Source: Nocardia testacea NBRC 100365 (GTDB lineage Bacteria > Actinomycetota > Actinomycetes > Mycobacteriales > Mycobacteriaceae). Taken from it: a DNA stretch of 64,000 bases. Below, piece after piece: positions 17,663 to 27,064 of the stretch. The stretch covers positions 1 through 64,000 of the forward strand of contig NZ_BAGJ01000140.1 in assembly GCF_000308775.1 (NCBI RefSeq), written 5' to 3'. A program made the translations under genes and the position numbers. Every line of letters begins with the position of its first letter. Within the stretch, counting starts at the first letter, position 1. Below the pieces are notes generated by a model, which made no database searches, was not told the DNA's origin, and was given only the letters and a program-made list of their open reading frames with translations.

Positions 17663-18295
17663 TCACCCAGCGCACGTCACGAATACGCCATCCAGGCGTG
17701 TTCCTGCGGCAACGAGGGCCCGGGCGCACGCGCATACCGTGGCGCCTGTCGTCAACACGTCGTCGACCAAGACGACCTGCGCGTTCGCCACGTAGGACGG
17801 CAGCGGCGCAGCGCTGACCCGGCCGCGTAGATTGCGGTCGCGCTCGCGCGCCGACAAACCTGCCGAATCGCGGACTCCCCACCAGACTCGCAGACATGAC
17901 AGAACCTGGCAACTGCCCAGCGATCGGGCCGCGATCCGCGCGCACCGCAGTACCGGGTCGCCACCACGCCGCCGCGCCGCGGCCCGCCGGCTCGGCGAGG
18001 GTACAAGTATCAGGGGCCGATCCGGGGCCCGCAACTCGGCGAGTCCGGCGGCGAGGGCGTGTCCCAGCGGCCCGGCGAGATCACGCCGGTTGCGTTCCTT
18101 GGCCGCCAGTACGGCCTGCCGCGCCGGGCCGTGGTAGCGGCTCGACGCCCAGCACGGCACCCCTGGATCCGCGCGCGGATACACCCGCAGGGGCGGGCCG
18201 GAGACGCTGCGCGCGCACTCGGCACACCACGATGTGCCGGGCCGGCGGCAGCCGCCGCATTCCGGCGGTACGACCAGATCGAGCAGTATCCGCAT
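17663..18295 (-). CDS. ComF-family phosphoribosyltransferase-like protein
   Basis: The 210-aa product starts MRILLDLVVPPECGGC at the ATG at 18295. It has the N-terminal cysteine cluster CGGC...CAEC expected to bind zinc. The phosphoribosyltransferase signature VVLVDDVLTTGAT lies near the C-terminus, after the conserved ARERDRNLRG. ComF homologues take part in DNA uptake in competent species; the role in actinobacteria is unknown. It lies 40 bp downstream of lpqB, in the same order as Rv3242c, and is probably co-transcribed with mtrA-mtrB-lpqB. Confidence 0.88.
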   Translation of the reverse strand: MRILLDLVVPPECGGCRRPGTSWCAECARSVSGPPLRVYPRADPGVPCWASSRYHGPARQAVLAAKERNRRDLAGPLGHALAAGLAELRAPDRPLILVPSPSRRAAARRRGGDPVLRCARIAARSLGSCQVLSCLRVWWGVRDSAGLSARERDRNLRGRVSAAPLPSYVANAQVVLVDDVLTTGATVCACARALVAAGTRLDGVFVTCAG

Positions 18296-18335
18296 GAGCG
18301 GAGTGTGCCGGGGGGCACCGACACGGCGATCGGAA

Positions 18336-20141
18336 TCAGCCGGGTAGCACCGGTACGGCGTCCGCGCCGAGCCCGGGAACCTCTCGCCAGTAGGGGTCGC
18401 CGCCCTCGGGGGTCCGGGTGAGTTCCAGTACCGCGCGTGAATCGGCCACGTACTGGCGCTCGATGGAAGCGGTGACCTGGCGGACCGGCGGAGTGAGGTT
18501 GCGGCCACCCAGCGAAGCCATGCCGGAGCCGTCGATCTTCACCGTCCGTACCGGATCCACATTGCCCGCGGTGGCCAGGATGACCGTATCGTCGCTGAAC
18601 CAGTCGACCGAGGTCGCGGCGGCACTGAGTTCCATGGCGATCTGCCGCGGTGAGGTGAGCGCAAAGGTACCGTCGGGCCGGCGCAGCACCATGGCGACAT
18701 ACACCTTGCCATCGGCGATCAGCACCGCGCCGACCCCGTTGCGCGAGATCCGCAGTTCGGTGATGGGCAGTTCGAAGGTCGGCCCGGAATCCGGGGCGAA
18801 AAGCTGGGCGGTGTCCACCTCCTGGACCGAGACAGTGCCGGTATCCCGGTTGGTGACCGCGCGGATCACCCGGTTTCCGTCGATGACCGCCCAGGCCGCG
18901 CTGCCGTCGGCGGTCCAGGACGGGCGGGTGATGGTCCCGCCCTCCGCGACCGGGAACGCGTTGCCCCCGTAACTGCCCACCATCAGCGTGCGCTGCGGCT
19001 GCGGCGGCTGACGACCCGCGTCGGCGACGGCGGCCACCAGTTTCCCGTCCGGCGACAGACCCACCGATTGCAGGTTCTGCACCTCGCCGAAGTAACCCGG
19101 GGCGGGAGCCGGGGCGCGATTGTCCTCGACCTTGACCAGCTTGCCGTCCCGCAGCGCGTGCAGCCCGATCAGGGCGTCCGGCTGCACGGAATCGGCGATC
19201 GGTCCCAGATCGTCGACCGACCAGCCGTTCCCGGCGAACCGCTCGTCCAGCGGCCGGCCGTCGTCGAGCAGCATGTAGGGGCCGAGCACATCGGCGCCCG
19301 CGAGGGTGAGGACCACCTGGGCCGCGAACAATTCGCGGTCGCGCGGACTCGGCTCACCTATCCCGGTGAAGTCGATCCGCACCCCACCAAGGCCCACGCC
19401 GACCCCGACCGGGTCCCCGTTGGCCTTGGTGACGGCCCCGCGTACCGCGACCGGCGGGGCCAGGTAATTGCGTACGACCGGAGCGATATAGGGCTGCGGA
19501 CCCGCGATCAGCATGGTCACCAGTTGCTGTGCGAGCTGGTCCGGACGTCCCGCCACCCAGCGCAGATCCGGCGCCACATGCTGACCGTCGGCGGTGACGA
19601 AGTACAGGGCATGCCGGCGGTAGGACTGGGTGAAGGCGCTGTACTCCATCACCACGCCGTCGGGCAGTTCGTCGATACGCCATTGGCCGTCGACTTTGGT
19701 CATCTCGATCTTGTTCTCGATGGTTCCGTCCACCGTGTGGTACGACCCGTCCGCGGAGAGCTCGCCGACCTTGCGCGCGCGCAGCACGTAGGTGGCCTCG
19801 TTCTCGGTCCGCGATTCGCGCAGGGTGTCCGCCCGCTCCACGATCACGGTCGAGTCGGTGTCGTTCCACTGGGTCGACGCGGCGGGGGTCATGTACTGAC
19901 GAGCGGCGAGGTGACCGTCGGCGGGGTCGGCGGTGGCCTGCAGGAAATCGCGCAGCAACAGATCCGGATCCCGATCCTTGGTGGGAAGCGGGGGCCCCTC
20001 GGCGATGGGTTCCTGATTGATCGTGCCGAGGGCCTGGGGCTGCGAGGAATCGGGCAGATTCGCACAACCGCCCGTGGCGGCCAGGCCGATCACCGCCGCC
20101 GCCACCAGCAACCGCCGGAACCACCGCCTGCGCGCACTCAT
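18336..20141 (-). CDS. lpqB: Lipoprotein LpqB, partner of the MtrAB system
   Basis: 601 aa, beginning MSARRRWFRRLLVAAAVIGL at 20141 with a lipobox ending TGGC. The mature protein starts ANLPDSSQPQALG and contains the GerMN-like and beta-propeller-like LpqB regions (DPDLLLRDFLQATADP, VGVGLGGVRIDFTGIG, NLQSVGLSPDGKLVAAV). In mycobacteria LpqB is an outer-leaflet lipoprotein that binds the sensor domain of MtrB and affects MtrA phosphorylation and cell division. Its ATG overlaps the mtrB stop by 4 bp, and the full mtrA-mtrB-lpqB order is conserved. Confidence 0.95.
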   Translation of the reverse strand: MSARRRWFRRLLVAAAVIGLAATGGCANLPDSSQPQALGTINQEPIAEGPPLPTKDRDPDLLLRDFLQATADPADGHLAARQYMTPAASTQWNDTDSTVIVERADTLRESRTENEATYVLRARKVGELSADGSYHTVDGTIENKIEMTKVDGQWRIDELPDGVVMEYSAFTQSYRRHALYFVTADGQHVAPDLRWVAGRPDQLAQQLVTMLIAGPQPYIAPVVRNYLAPPVAVRGAVTKANGDPVGVGVGLGGVRIDFTGIGEPSPRDRELFAAQVVLTLAGADVLGPYMLLDDGRPLDERFAGNGWSVDDLGPIADSVQPDALIGLHALRDGKLVKVEDNRAPAPAPGYFGEVQNLQSVGLSPDGKLVAAVADAGRQPPQPQRTLMVGSYGGNAFPVAEGGTITRPSWTADGSAAWAVIDGNRVIRAVTNRDTGTVSVQEVDTAQLFAPDSGPTFELPITELRISRNGVGAVLIADGKVYVAMVLRRPDGTFALTSPRQIAMELSAAATSVDWFSDDTVILATAGNVDPVRTVKIDGSGMASLGGRNLTPPVRQVTASIERQYVADSRAVLELTRTPEGGDPYWREVPGLGADAVPVLPG

Positions 20142-22102
20142 GACTTCTTGTCCCCGCGGTCGGTGGGCACCGAGTCGCCGGGCGGGCCGGACGGTCCCGG
20201 GTTCGCGATATCGCCGGGTTCGGGTGCAGGTTCGGCCGCGGCCCCCGAGTCCGGACCGGCGGCCTGCGTCCCGGTCGCGGGCTCTCCCGGCGCCGGGTTT
20301 TCCGGCGTCGACGCCTCCGGTTCCGCAGTGCCGGTAGCCGGCTCGGCGGACTCTGTGGGCAGCGGCGCCCACGGTTCGGTGTCGGTGACCGGCGGACCGA
20401 GTTCCACCCGTTCGCCGCCGGCCCGGTCGCTGTCGGCGTGCGGCCGCCGCGGCGCCCGGCGCATACCGGGTTCCAACGGCAGCGGGCTCTTGCCCAGCTT
20501 CTGGCCGCGGATCAGCGGGAGCGTCAGCCGGAAACTCGCGCCGACCCCGGGTCGTCCCCAGGCCTCGAGTTTGCCGTCGTGCAGGTTGGCGTCCTCGACG
20601 CTGATCGACAAACCGAGCCCGGTCCCACCGGACCGGCGCATACGCGACGGGTCGGAACGCCAGAACCTGCTGAACACCAGTTTCTCCTCCCCCGGCCGCA
20701 GACCGACACCCTGGTCCCGCACCACCACGGCGAGGGCATTGGCTTCGGTGTCGCCGCGCATCCGGATCAGGACGGGTTTGCCCTCACTGTGGTCGATCGC
20801 ATTGGCGAGCAGATTGCGCAGTACCCGTTCCACCCGGCGCGGATCGACCTCGGCGACCACCGGCTCCTCGGGCAGATCGATCACCACCTCGATTCCGGCG
20901 TCGCGGGCCAGATGCCGCACCGTGGAGATGGCCGCGCGGACGCACATCCGCACATCCAGCGATTCCACCTGGAGTTCGGCGACACCGGCGTCGTGGCGCG
21001 AGATCTCCAGCAGATCGTTGAGCAGGCCTTCGAACCGGTCCAGTTCGGTGACCAGCAGTTCGGCGCTGCGGGCCAGCGCGGGATCCAGATCGTCGCTGCT
21101 GCCGTGGATGAGATCGGCGGCCATCCGCACCGTGGTCAGCGGCGTACGCAACTCGTGGCTGACGTCGGAGGTGAAACGCCGTTGCAGATTGCCGAACTCC
21201 TCCAGCTGGTTGATCTGGTTGGACAGGCTCTCGGCCATTTCGTTGAAGGCTTTCGCCAGCCGGGCGATATCGTCGTCGCCGCGCACCAGCATGCGTTCCT
21301 TGAGCCGGCCGTCGGCGAACCGGCCGGCGATCCGGGCGGCCGACCGGATGGGCAGTACCACCTGCCGGGTCACCAGCGCCGTGATGGCGGCCAGCAGGAT
21401 CAGCAGCACCACACCGCCGACCAGCATGGTTCCGCGCATCAGCGCCAGACTGCGTTCCTCGTTGCCCAGCGGGAAGATCAGGTAGATCTCCAGCGTGGGC
21501 ACCTCGGCGCTGGGGCTGCCGATGATGAGCGCGCGGCCGTGGTAACCGTCCGGATCGGCGACCGTCGCGAACTGGTAGCTGACCTGGTTGCGCTGGACGA
21601 ACCGGCGCAGCGCGTCGGGCACCTCTTTGATGGGCCCGGCGGTGATCACCTGTTGCGGCGTCCCGCCGATCATGCTCAGCGCCGAATCGAAACTGCCCGC
21701 CGCGCCACCGGTCCGGTTCGAATCGCGCCGGTTGGACAGCGAGTCCCGGGCATCGGTCAGCCGCTGCTGCTGGCTGGTGAGGTCGTGGACCCCCGTCAGC
21801 TGGGTCTCCACCGTGTTGCGGACGCGGTCCATCTCCTCGACCCCGGCATTGATCTTCGCATCGAGCAGCCGGTCGGTGATCTGGCTGGTCAGCACGACGC
21901 CCAGCACCGTGATGACGATCAGCGACAGCGTGAGCGTCGATACGATGACGCGCAACTGCAGCGACCGCCGCCACAGTAGGCCCAGTGATCTACCGACGTG
22001 CTGAAACCATTCGTTGACCGGGGCCAACGCTTCCCGCACATCGGCGAGACGCCCGTTCTGTCCGACTTTCCGACCGGCGTCCGACCCTACGTGGTCACGC
22101 AA
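20138..22102 (-). CDS. mtrB: Sensor histidine kinase MtrB
   Basis: About 654 aa from a TTG at 22102 that has GGAGG 7 nt upstream; a GTG at 22165 would overlap mtrA by 29 bp and looks weaker. A transmembrane helix (LRVIVSTLTLSLIVITVLGVVL) leads to an extracytoplasmic domain, then a second helix, a HAMP domain (RFADGRLKERMLVRGDDDIARL), the phospho-acceptor H-box FTSDVSHELRTPLTT, and ATPase motifs (LLANAIDHSEG, DQGVGLRPGEE, GTGLGLSIS). A Pro/Glu/Ala-rich tail of ~100 residues follows. MtrB controls MtrA in cell-wall and division homeostasis. Confidence 0.95.
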   Translation of the reverse strand: MRDHVGSDAGRKVGQNGRLADVREALAPVNEWFQHVGRSLGLLWRRSLQLRVIVSTLTLSLIVITVLGVVLTSQITDRLLDAKINAGVEEMDRVRNTVETQLTGVHDLTSQQQRLTDARDSLSNRRDSNRTGGAAGSFDSALSMIGGTPQQVITAGPIKEVPDALRRFVQRNQVSYQFATVADPDGYHGRALIIGSPSAEVPTLEIYLIFPLGNEERSLALMRGTMLVGGVVLLILLAAITALVTRQVVLPIRSAARIAGRFADGRLKERMLVRGDDDIARLAKAFNEMAESLSNQINQLEEFGNLQRRFTSDVSHELRTPLTTVRMAADLIHGSSDDLDPALARSAELLVTELDRFEGLLNDLLEISRHDAGVAELQVESLDVRMCVRAAISTVRHLARDAGIEVVIDLPEEPVVAEVDPRRVERVLRNLLANAIDHSEGKPVLIRMRGDTEANALAVVVRDQGVGLRPGEEKLVFSRFWRSDPSRMRRSGGTGLGLSISVEDANLHDGKLEAWGRPGVGASFRLTLPLIRGQKLGKSPLPLEPGMRRAPRRPHADSDRAGGERVELGPPVTDTEPWAPLPTESAEPATGTAEPEASTPENPAPGEPATGTQAAGPDSGAAAEPAPEPGDIANPGPSGPPGDSVPTDRGDKKS

Positions 22103-22136
22103 GGTAGCGCCTCCGGACCCGGGAACGCGAGCCGGA

Positions 22137-22814
22137 TCACGGCGGACCGGCCTTGTACCCCACACCGCGGACGGTCAGTACGATCTCGGGGTTCTCCGGA
22201 TCTTTCTCGACCTTCGCTCGTAGTCGCTGCACATGGACGTTCACCAGGCGGGTGTCGGCGGCGTGCCGGTAACCCCAGACCTGCTCCAGCAGCACCTCGC
22301 GGGTGAACACCTGGCGGGGTTTGCGGGCCAGCGCCACCAGCAGGTCGAATTCCAGCGGCGTGAGCGAGATCTGCGCACCTTCGCGGGTGACCTTGTGCGC
22401 CGGCACGTCGATCACGATATCGGCGATGTTGAGCAGCTCGGCCGGTTCTTCCTCGGTGCGGCGCAGCCGCGCCCGGACCCGGGCCACCAGTTCCTTCGGC
22501 TTGAACGGTTTGACGATGTAGTCGTCGGCGCCGGATTCGAGGCCGAGCACCACATCGACGGTGTCCGTCTTGGCGGTGAGCATCACGATCGGCACACCCG
22601 AGTCGGCGCGCAGCACCCGGCACACGTCGATGCCGTTCATCCCCGGCAGCATGAGATCGAGCAGCACCAGATCGGGCCGGATCTCACGAACTGCCGACAG
22701 GGCCTGGGTGCCGTCGCCGACCACGTGCGGATCGAAACCCTCGCCCCGCAGGACGATGGTGAGCATCTCCGCGAGCGCCATATCGTCGTCGACGACCAGA
22801 ATCTTCGGCTTCAT
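22137..22814 (-). CDS. mtrA: Response regulator MtrA
   Basis: The 225-aa OmpR-family regulator starts MKPKILVVDDDMALAEM at 22814. The receiver domain has the acidic pocket VVDDD, the phospho-acceptor in PDLVLLDLMLPG, and the conserved Lys in TAKTD. The C-terminal winged helix has SLTPLEFDLLVALARKPRQVFTREVLLEQVWGY and RLVNVHVQRLRAKVE. MtrA is essential in M. tuberculosis and governs replication-linked and cell-wall genes. It is followed after 34 bp by mtrB and preceded by tmk on the same strand, as in mycobacteria. Confidence 0.97.
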   Translation of the reverse strand: MKPKILVVDDDMALAEMLTIVLRGEGFDPHVVGDGTQALSAVREIRPDLVLLDLMLPGMNGIDVCRVLRADSGVPIVMLTAKTDTVDVVLGLESGADDYIVKPFKPKELVARVRARLRRTEEEPAELLNIADIVIDVPAHKVTREGAQISLTPLEFDLLVALARKPRQVFTREVLLEQVWGYRHAADTRLVNVHVQRLRAKVEKDPENPEIVLTVRGVGYKAGPP

Positions 22815-22893
22815 AGTTACTATGTTGTCATCTCCCGCGCTCGTAACGGGCCGCCACGCCACACAGTGGCGCGTTCCCGCCGGATATCCAACA

Positions 22894-23568
22894 CTAATTC
22901 GCGACCAATGCGGCGAGCCGCGCGGCCAATGAGTTCATTTCCCCGGCGAGCCGGCCGGAACCGTCTTCTTCGGTGGATCGGAAAACCCACCAGGTTCCAT
23001 ACCAATCACGCCGAGCAAGATCACGGTACACCTCGGCGGTACGTTCCTGTAATCCGCCGTCGCGTTCATAGGCGTCGAGCGCACGGGACTCGTCGAGCTC
23101 GCCCCGCCGGCGGGCGCGCAGCGCCGCCACTTCCGTCGGTACATCGAGGAGCACCTGCACCCGCGGCACCGGAAGCTCGAAACGGCCGAATTCCAATTCT
23201 CCGACCCAGCGCACAATTTCCCCGTCCGCGGATTGGCACAGCCGCGCGGCGTTGTAGGCGGCGTTGGAAGCCACATAACGGTCCAGCAGGACCACATCGT
23301 TGCCGGCGAGGAGTTTTGCCAGTTCGTCGGCAGCCCCGGCCCGGTCCAGCGCGAACAGCGCCGCCATGCCGTTCACCGACTCGGCCAGATCGCCGTGTTC
23401 GCCGCGCAGGGCTTCGGCGGCCAGGTCGGCGTGCACGGACCGGCCGTATCGCGGAAAAGCGAGGGTGTCCACCCGGAGTCCGCGCTGTTCGAGTGTCCCC
23501 ACGAGATTGCCGATCAGCGTACGTTTACCCGCACCGTCGAGGCCCTCGATGGCTATCAACACTCCCAT
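22894..23568 (-). CDS. tmk: Thymidylate kinase
   Basis: The 224-aa product starts MGVLIAIEGLDGAGKRTL. Its P-loop has GAGKR where most kinases have GAGK(S/T), as in M. tuberculosis TMK. It has the DR(Y/F) motif VVLLDRYVASNAAYNAAR and a lid segment rich in arginine (ALRARRRGELDES). It phosphorylates dTMP to dTDP. A TATCCT box lies 8 nt before the ATG on the coding strand and the upstream bases contain no purine-rich ribosome-binding site, so the transcript may be leaderless. It sits between ahcY and mtrA, as in mycobacteria. Confidence 0.93.
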   Translation of the reverse strand: MGVLIAIEGLDGAGKRTLIGNLVGTLEQRGLRVDTLAFPRYGRSVHADLAAEALRGEHGDLAESVNGMAALFALDRAGAADELAKLLAGNDVVLLDRYVASNAAYNAARLCQSADGEIVRWVGELEFGRFELPVPRVQVLLDVPTEVAALRARRRGELDESRALDAYERDGGLQERTAEVYRDLARRDWYGTWWVFRSTEEDGSGRLAGEMNSLAARLAALVAN

Positions 23569-23995
23569 ATCCAGGGAGGATACTCCGGCGTGCACGGCTC
23601 CCCTCGCCGGTTCCCCCGGCCGCGCCCCGCGGCGAACGAAGAGTGCTATCTGGCCGATCGCCACTTCGCGCCCGGTTCGGGTGCGACCGCCCTATCGCAA
23701 CCGGACGATCCACAGAGACTCATCCGCAGACCCGCCGGAGCGGCACGGACGGCCGGACCGAAACCGGGCCGCCGACCCCGCGACGGCACCACCTACGTGC
23801 GTATGCGCAGGAGACCTGCCGCGTCCGGCCGTAGTCGTCGGTCAGGACGTACGCCTGCCCGTTACCGGTCACACCGACGATCTTCCATTTCTGCCCGTGC
23901 AGGTCGACGACCTTGCCGGAGCCCGGTGGACTCCGGAATCGGTGGACAGGCCGCCGACGCCTCTCGGCACCGGCGGCCTCCCATGAACTACCCGA
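23569..23995. other. 427-bp gap between tmk and ahcY with a possible gene remnant
   Basis: On the minus strand about 23800-23950 reads as a protein-like segment (GKVVDLHGQKWKIVGVTGNG, then QAYVLTDDYGRTRQVSC) but has no in-frame start codon, so it is at most a remnant. A GC-rich imperfect hairpin at 23949-23978 (GGCCGCCG...CGGCGGCC), 18 bp past the ahcY stop, may terminate ahcY. Nothing else was recognised. Confidence 0.4.
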
Positions 23996-25477
23996 TCAGT
24001 ACCGGTAGTGCTCGGGCTTGAACGGGCCCTCGACATCGACATTGATGTACTCGGCCTGCTCCTTGGTGAGCTTGGTCAGGGTGCCACCGAGCGCCTCCAC
24101 GTGGATCCGGGCGACCTTCTCGTCGAGCACCTTGGGCAGGCGGTAGACCTCGTTGTCGTACTCCTCCGGCTTGGTCCACAGCTCGATCTGCGCGATCACC
24201 TGGTTGGAGAAGCTGTTGCTCATCACGAACGAAGGGTGGCCGGTGGCGTTGCCGAGGTTGAGCAGACGGCCCTCCGACAGCACGATGATGGACTTACCGG
24301 AATCGCCGAACGTCCACAGGTCGACCTGAGGTTTGATATTCAACTTCGTCGCGCCGGAGCGTTCGAGGCCCGCCATATCGATTTCGTTGTCGAAATGGCC
24401 GATATTGCCGAGAATGGCCTGGTCCTTCATCGCCTTCATATGCTCGAGGGTGATGATGTCCTTGTTGCCGGTGGAGGTGACGACGATATCGGCGTCGGCG
24501 ATCGCCTGTTCGACGGTGACCACGTCGTAGCCGTCCATCAGCGCCTGCAGTGCATTGATCGGATCGATCTCGGTGACCTGGACGCGGGCGCCCTGGCCGG
24601 CCAGCGATTCCGCACAGCCCTTGCCCACATCGCCGTAACCGCAGATCAGCACCTTCTTGCCGCCGATGAGGACATCGGTGCCACGGTTGATGCCGTCGAT
24701 CAGCGAATGCCGGGTGCCGTACTTGTTGTCGAACTTCGACTTGGTGACCGAGTCGTTGACATTGATCGCCGGGAAGGACAGCTCACCGGCGGCGGCGAAC
24801 TGGTAGAGCCGCAGGACGCCGGTGGTGGTCTCCTCGGTGACGCCCTTGACGCTCTCGGCGATCGCGCTCCACTTGCCCTTGTCGCTCTCGAACCGCTCAC
24901 GCAGCAGGTTCAGGAACACGGTGTACTCGGCGGAATGCTCCTCGTCGGCCGGCGGAACGACTCCCGCCTTCTCGAACTGGGCCCCCCGCAGGACGAGCAT
25001 GGTGGCGTCGCCGCCGTCGTCGAGGATCATATTGGCCGGCTCACCGGGCCAGGTGAGCATCTGCTCGGCCGCCCACCAGTACTCCTCCAGCGTCTCGCCC
25101 TTCCAGGCGAAGACCGGAGTGCCCTGCGGCGCGTCGACGGTGCCGTGCGGGCCCACCACCACGGCCGCGGCCGCGTGGTCCTGGGTGGAGAAGATATTGC
25201 AGGAGGCCCACCGCACCTGCGCGCCCAGCGCGGTGAGGGTCTCGATCAGCACAGCCGTCTGCACCGTCATATGCAGCGAACCGGAGATCCGGGCGCCCTT
25301 CAGCGGGGCCACATCGGCGTATTCGCGGCGCAGGGCCATCAATCCGGGCATCTCGTGCTCGGCCAGCCGGATCTCCTTGCGGCCGAAATCGGCCAGCGCC
25401 AGGTCCGCGACCTTGTATTCGACACCGTTGCGGGTATCGGTGCTCAGCGAGGTTCGAGGCAGTTCGGAGGTCGTCAT
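23996..25477 (-). CDS. ahcY: Adenosylhomocysteinase
   Basis: The 493-aa protein starts MTTSELPRTSLSTDTRNGVE and ends PFKPEHYRY, the universal C-terminus of the family. Substrate-binding residues lie in ISGSLHMTVQTAVLIETL and SCNIFSTQDHAAAA. The NAD-binding motif is VLICGYGDVGKGCAESLAGQGA, and the insert typical of the larger actinobacterial form is present. It hydrolyses S-adenosylhomocysteine to adenosine and homocysteine, relieving inhibition of methyltransferases. The leader carries a long hairpin 28 nt upstream of the ATG. Gene order with tmk and the alk cluster matches M. tuberculosis sahH. Confidence 0.97.
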   Translation of the reverse strand: MTTSELPRTSLSTDTRNGVEYKVADLALADFGRKEIRLAEHEMPGLMALRREYADVAPLKGARISGSLHMTVQTAVLIETLTALGAQVRWASCNIFSTQDHAAAAVVVGPHGTVDAPQGTPVFAWKGETLEEYWWAAEQMLTWPGEPANMILDDGGDATMLVLRGAQFEKAGVVPPADEEHSAEYTVFLNLLRERFESDKGKWSAIAESVKGVTEETTTGVLRLYQFAAAGELSFPAINVNDSVTKSKFDNKYGTRHSLIDGINRGTDVLIGGKKVLICGYGDVGKGCAESLAGQGARVQVTEIDPINALQALMDGYDVVTVEQAIADADIVVTSTGNKDIITLEHMKAMKDQAILGNIGHFDNEIDMAGLERSGATKLNIKPQVDLWTFGDSGKSIIVLSEGRLLNLGNATGHPSFVMSNSFSNQVIAQIELWTKPEEYDNEVYRLPKVLDEKVARIHVEALGGTLTKLTKEQAEYINVDVEGPFKPEHYRY

Positions 25478-25504
25478 CAGCGTGGATCAGCCTTCTCTCG
25501 GTTA

Positions 25505-25571
25505 GGGCATGAGCGAGTCAGGCCCGGAGGCGGTAGCGGAGCGTCACCACGCAGGGCCCTCGCTCATGCCC
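25505..25571 (-). promoter_or_regulatory. Structured 5' leader (long hairpin) of ahcY
   Basis: On the coding strand GGGCATGAGCGAG is followed 41 nt later by its exact complement CTCGCTCATGCCC, a 13-bp perfect stem. Inside lie GGCCC/GGGCC arms and a GCGT-GGTG-ACGC hairpin. The structure ends 27 nt before the ahcY start and leaves an AGAAGG ribosome-binding site just downstream. It lacks motifs I associate with SAM-I, SAM-IV or SAH riboswitches. It could be an attenuator or a metabolite-sensing leader. Confidence 0.5.
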
Positions 25572-25679
25572 GATAAACACGGTCTCGACCGCAAGGCTAG
25601 CCGGTTGGCCGCGCACTGTGGTGCGGGTGTGCCGGTCGGCGCGATAGCCGATCGGTAACGCTCCCGGCGGGTCCGGTGA

Positions 25680-26843
25680 TCAGGCCGCGACAGGCCCCTG
25701 GGTCACCGCCGGGAGCCGGCGCCGCCGACCGGGAGACAGATTGGCGCGGGTGATATCGCCGTCGTAGTGGGCCAGGACCCGTTTGTCCATCACGCGCCGC
25801 CACACCGGCGGTACGAGGGCCAGCACCACCATCGCCGCGTAGCCGGCGGGCAGTTGCGGGGCCTCCTCCGAGCTGCGCAGGGTCTGGTACCGGCGCCCCG
25901 GGTTGGCGTGATGGTCGCTGTGGCGCTGGAGATGGAAAAGGAAGATATTGGTGACCAGCCGGTCGCTGTTCCAGCTGTCGCGTGGAGTGCACCGGCGATA
26001 GCGGCCGTCGGCCCGGCGTTCGCGGAGCAGCCCGTAGTGCTCGATGTAGTTCACCGTTTCCAGCAGCCCGGCGCCGAGCGCCGCCTGCAACAGCAGGTAC
26101 GGCAGGATCTCCCAGCCGAAGACCAGCATCAGGGCGCCGAAGAGCGCCACGGTCATCGACCACGCCTGCAGGATGTGGTTGCGGGGGCTCCACCAGCCAC
26201 GGCCGGCCCGCTGCAACCGTTCCCGTTCGAGGGTGATCGCGGAGCGGAATCCACCGACCACACTGCGCGGCAGGAAGGTCCACAGATTCTCGCCGAGCCG
26301 GGCACTGGCCGGGTCCTCGGGGGTCGCGACCCGGGCATGGTGGCCACGGTTGTGTTCGACGAAGAAATGCCCGTAGCCGGATTGCGCCAAGGCGACCTTG
26401 GCCAGCCAGCGTTCCAGGTGTTCCACCCGGTGCCCGAGTTCGTGTGCGGCGTTGATACCGATTCCCGACACCAGCCCCAGGGTGGTGGCGAGTCCGATCT
26501 TGTCGAGGACGCTCAGCTCGGAACCGGCCCACAGGTAACCGGCCAGGGTGAGGCCGATCAGCTGGAAAGGCAGGAAGAGGTAGGTGCACCACCGGTAGAA
26601 GCGATCGTTGGACAGAGCTTCGTAGTCCTCGTCGCGCGGATTGGTGCCGTCGTCACCGACGAGCACATCGAGCAACGGAATGATCACCAGCACCACGATC
26701 GGCCCGAGCCACCAGAACACCTCGACCCCGGTGTGCAGCACCAGCTGTGACGGCAACAGCGCACAGGCCGGGGCGATCAGTCCGAGAATCCACAGATGCC
26801 GTTTGGGATCGGCCGACCCAGCCGACTTACCGACCAATTGCAC
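25680..26843 (-). CDS. Alkane 1-monooxygenase (AlkB), first paralogue
   Basis: The 387-aa integral membrane protein has all four AlkB histidine motifs: HELGH, EHNRGHH, NYIEHYGL and LQRHSDHH. It has hydrophobic helices consistent with six membrane spans. AlkB enzymes hydroxylate the terminal carbon of n-alkanes at a diiron centre with electrons from rubredoxin. This copy lies between ahcY and the TetR gene, where M. tuberculosis has no gene, and has no rubredoxin of its own directly beside it. It is clearly paralogous to the copy at 28.1 kb (shared DPASAR, LWRRVMDKRVLAHY, DITRAN). Confidence 0.93.
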   Translation of the reverse strand: MQLVGKSAGSADPKRHLWILGLIAPACALLPSQLVLHTGVEVFWWLGPIVVLVIIPLLDVLVGDDGTNPRDEDYEALSNDRFYRWCTYLFLPFQLIGLTLAGYLWAGSELSVLDKIGLATTLGLVSGIGINAAHELGHRVEHLERWLAKVALAQSGYGHFFVEHNRGHHARVATPEDPASARLGENLWTFLPRSVVGGFRSAITLERERLQRAGRGWWSPRNHILQAWSMTVALFGALMLVFGWEILPYLLLQAALGAGLLETVNYIEHYGLLRERRADGRYRRCTPRDSWNSDRLVTNIFLFHLQRHSDHHANPGRRYQTLRSSEEAPQLPAGYAAMVVLALVPPVWRRVMDKRVLAHYDGDITRANLSPGRRRRLPAVTQGPVAA

Positions 26844-27008
26844 TTTTGCCCCGCTATTGAGAACCCGGACCGACAGCGGCCTACATATTTACCCGACCTG
26901 TGTCACTGATGCGTCCTTGTTCGCAGCGAACGTGGGCACCGTTACACGCAGGTATCGTACCGGGGTCCAGCAGCCTCCCCTGCGCGCAGTGCGGTTCAAT
27001 CTCCGCTA

Positions 27009-27024
27009 CCTGCCAATAGGCAGG
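27009..27024 (-). terminator. Small hairpin after the TetR gene
   Basis: CCTGCC-AATA-GGCAGG is a perfect 6-bp stem with a 4-nt loop, 41 bp past the TetR stop and upstream of alkB. It may separate the two units. It is short and not followed by a T-run, so support is weak. Confidence 0.35.
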
Positions 27025-27064
27025 CCAGGAGGCATCGAGTCATGTCGAGGTCGATTCAGCGAAT

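Noticed and set aside
23800..23950. Protein-like segment KVVDLHGQKWKIVGVTGNG on the minus strand between tmk and ahcY
   Set aside because: No in-frame start codon or ribosome-binding site; kept only as a possible remnant in the intergenic entry.
25505..25571. SAM-IV or SAH riboswitch as the identity of the ahcY leader
   Set aside because: The start GGGCATGAG resembles the SAM-IV opening, but the GGCAACC-type core and pseudoknot partners are not visible, so it is reported only as an unassigned structure.
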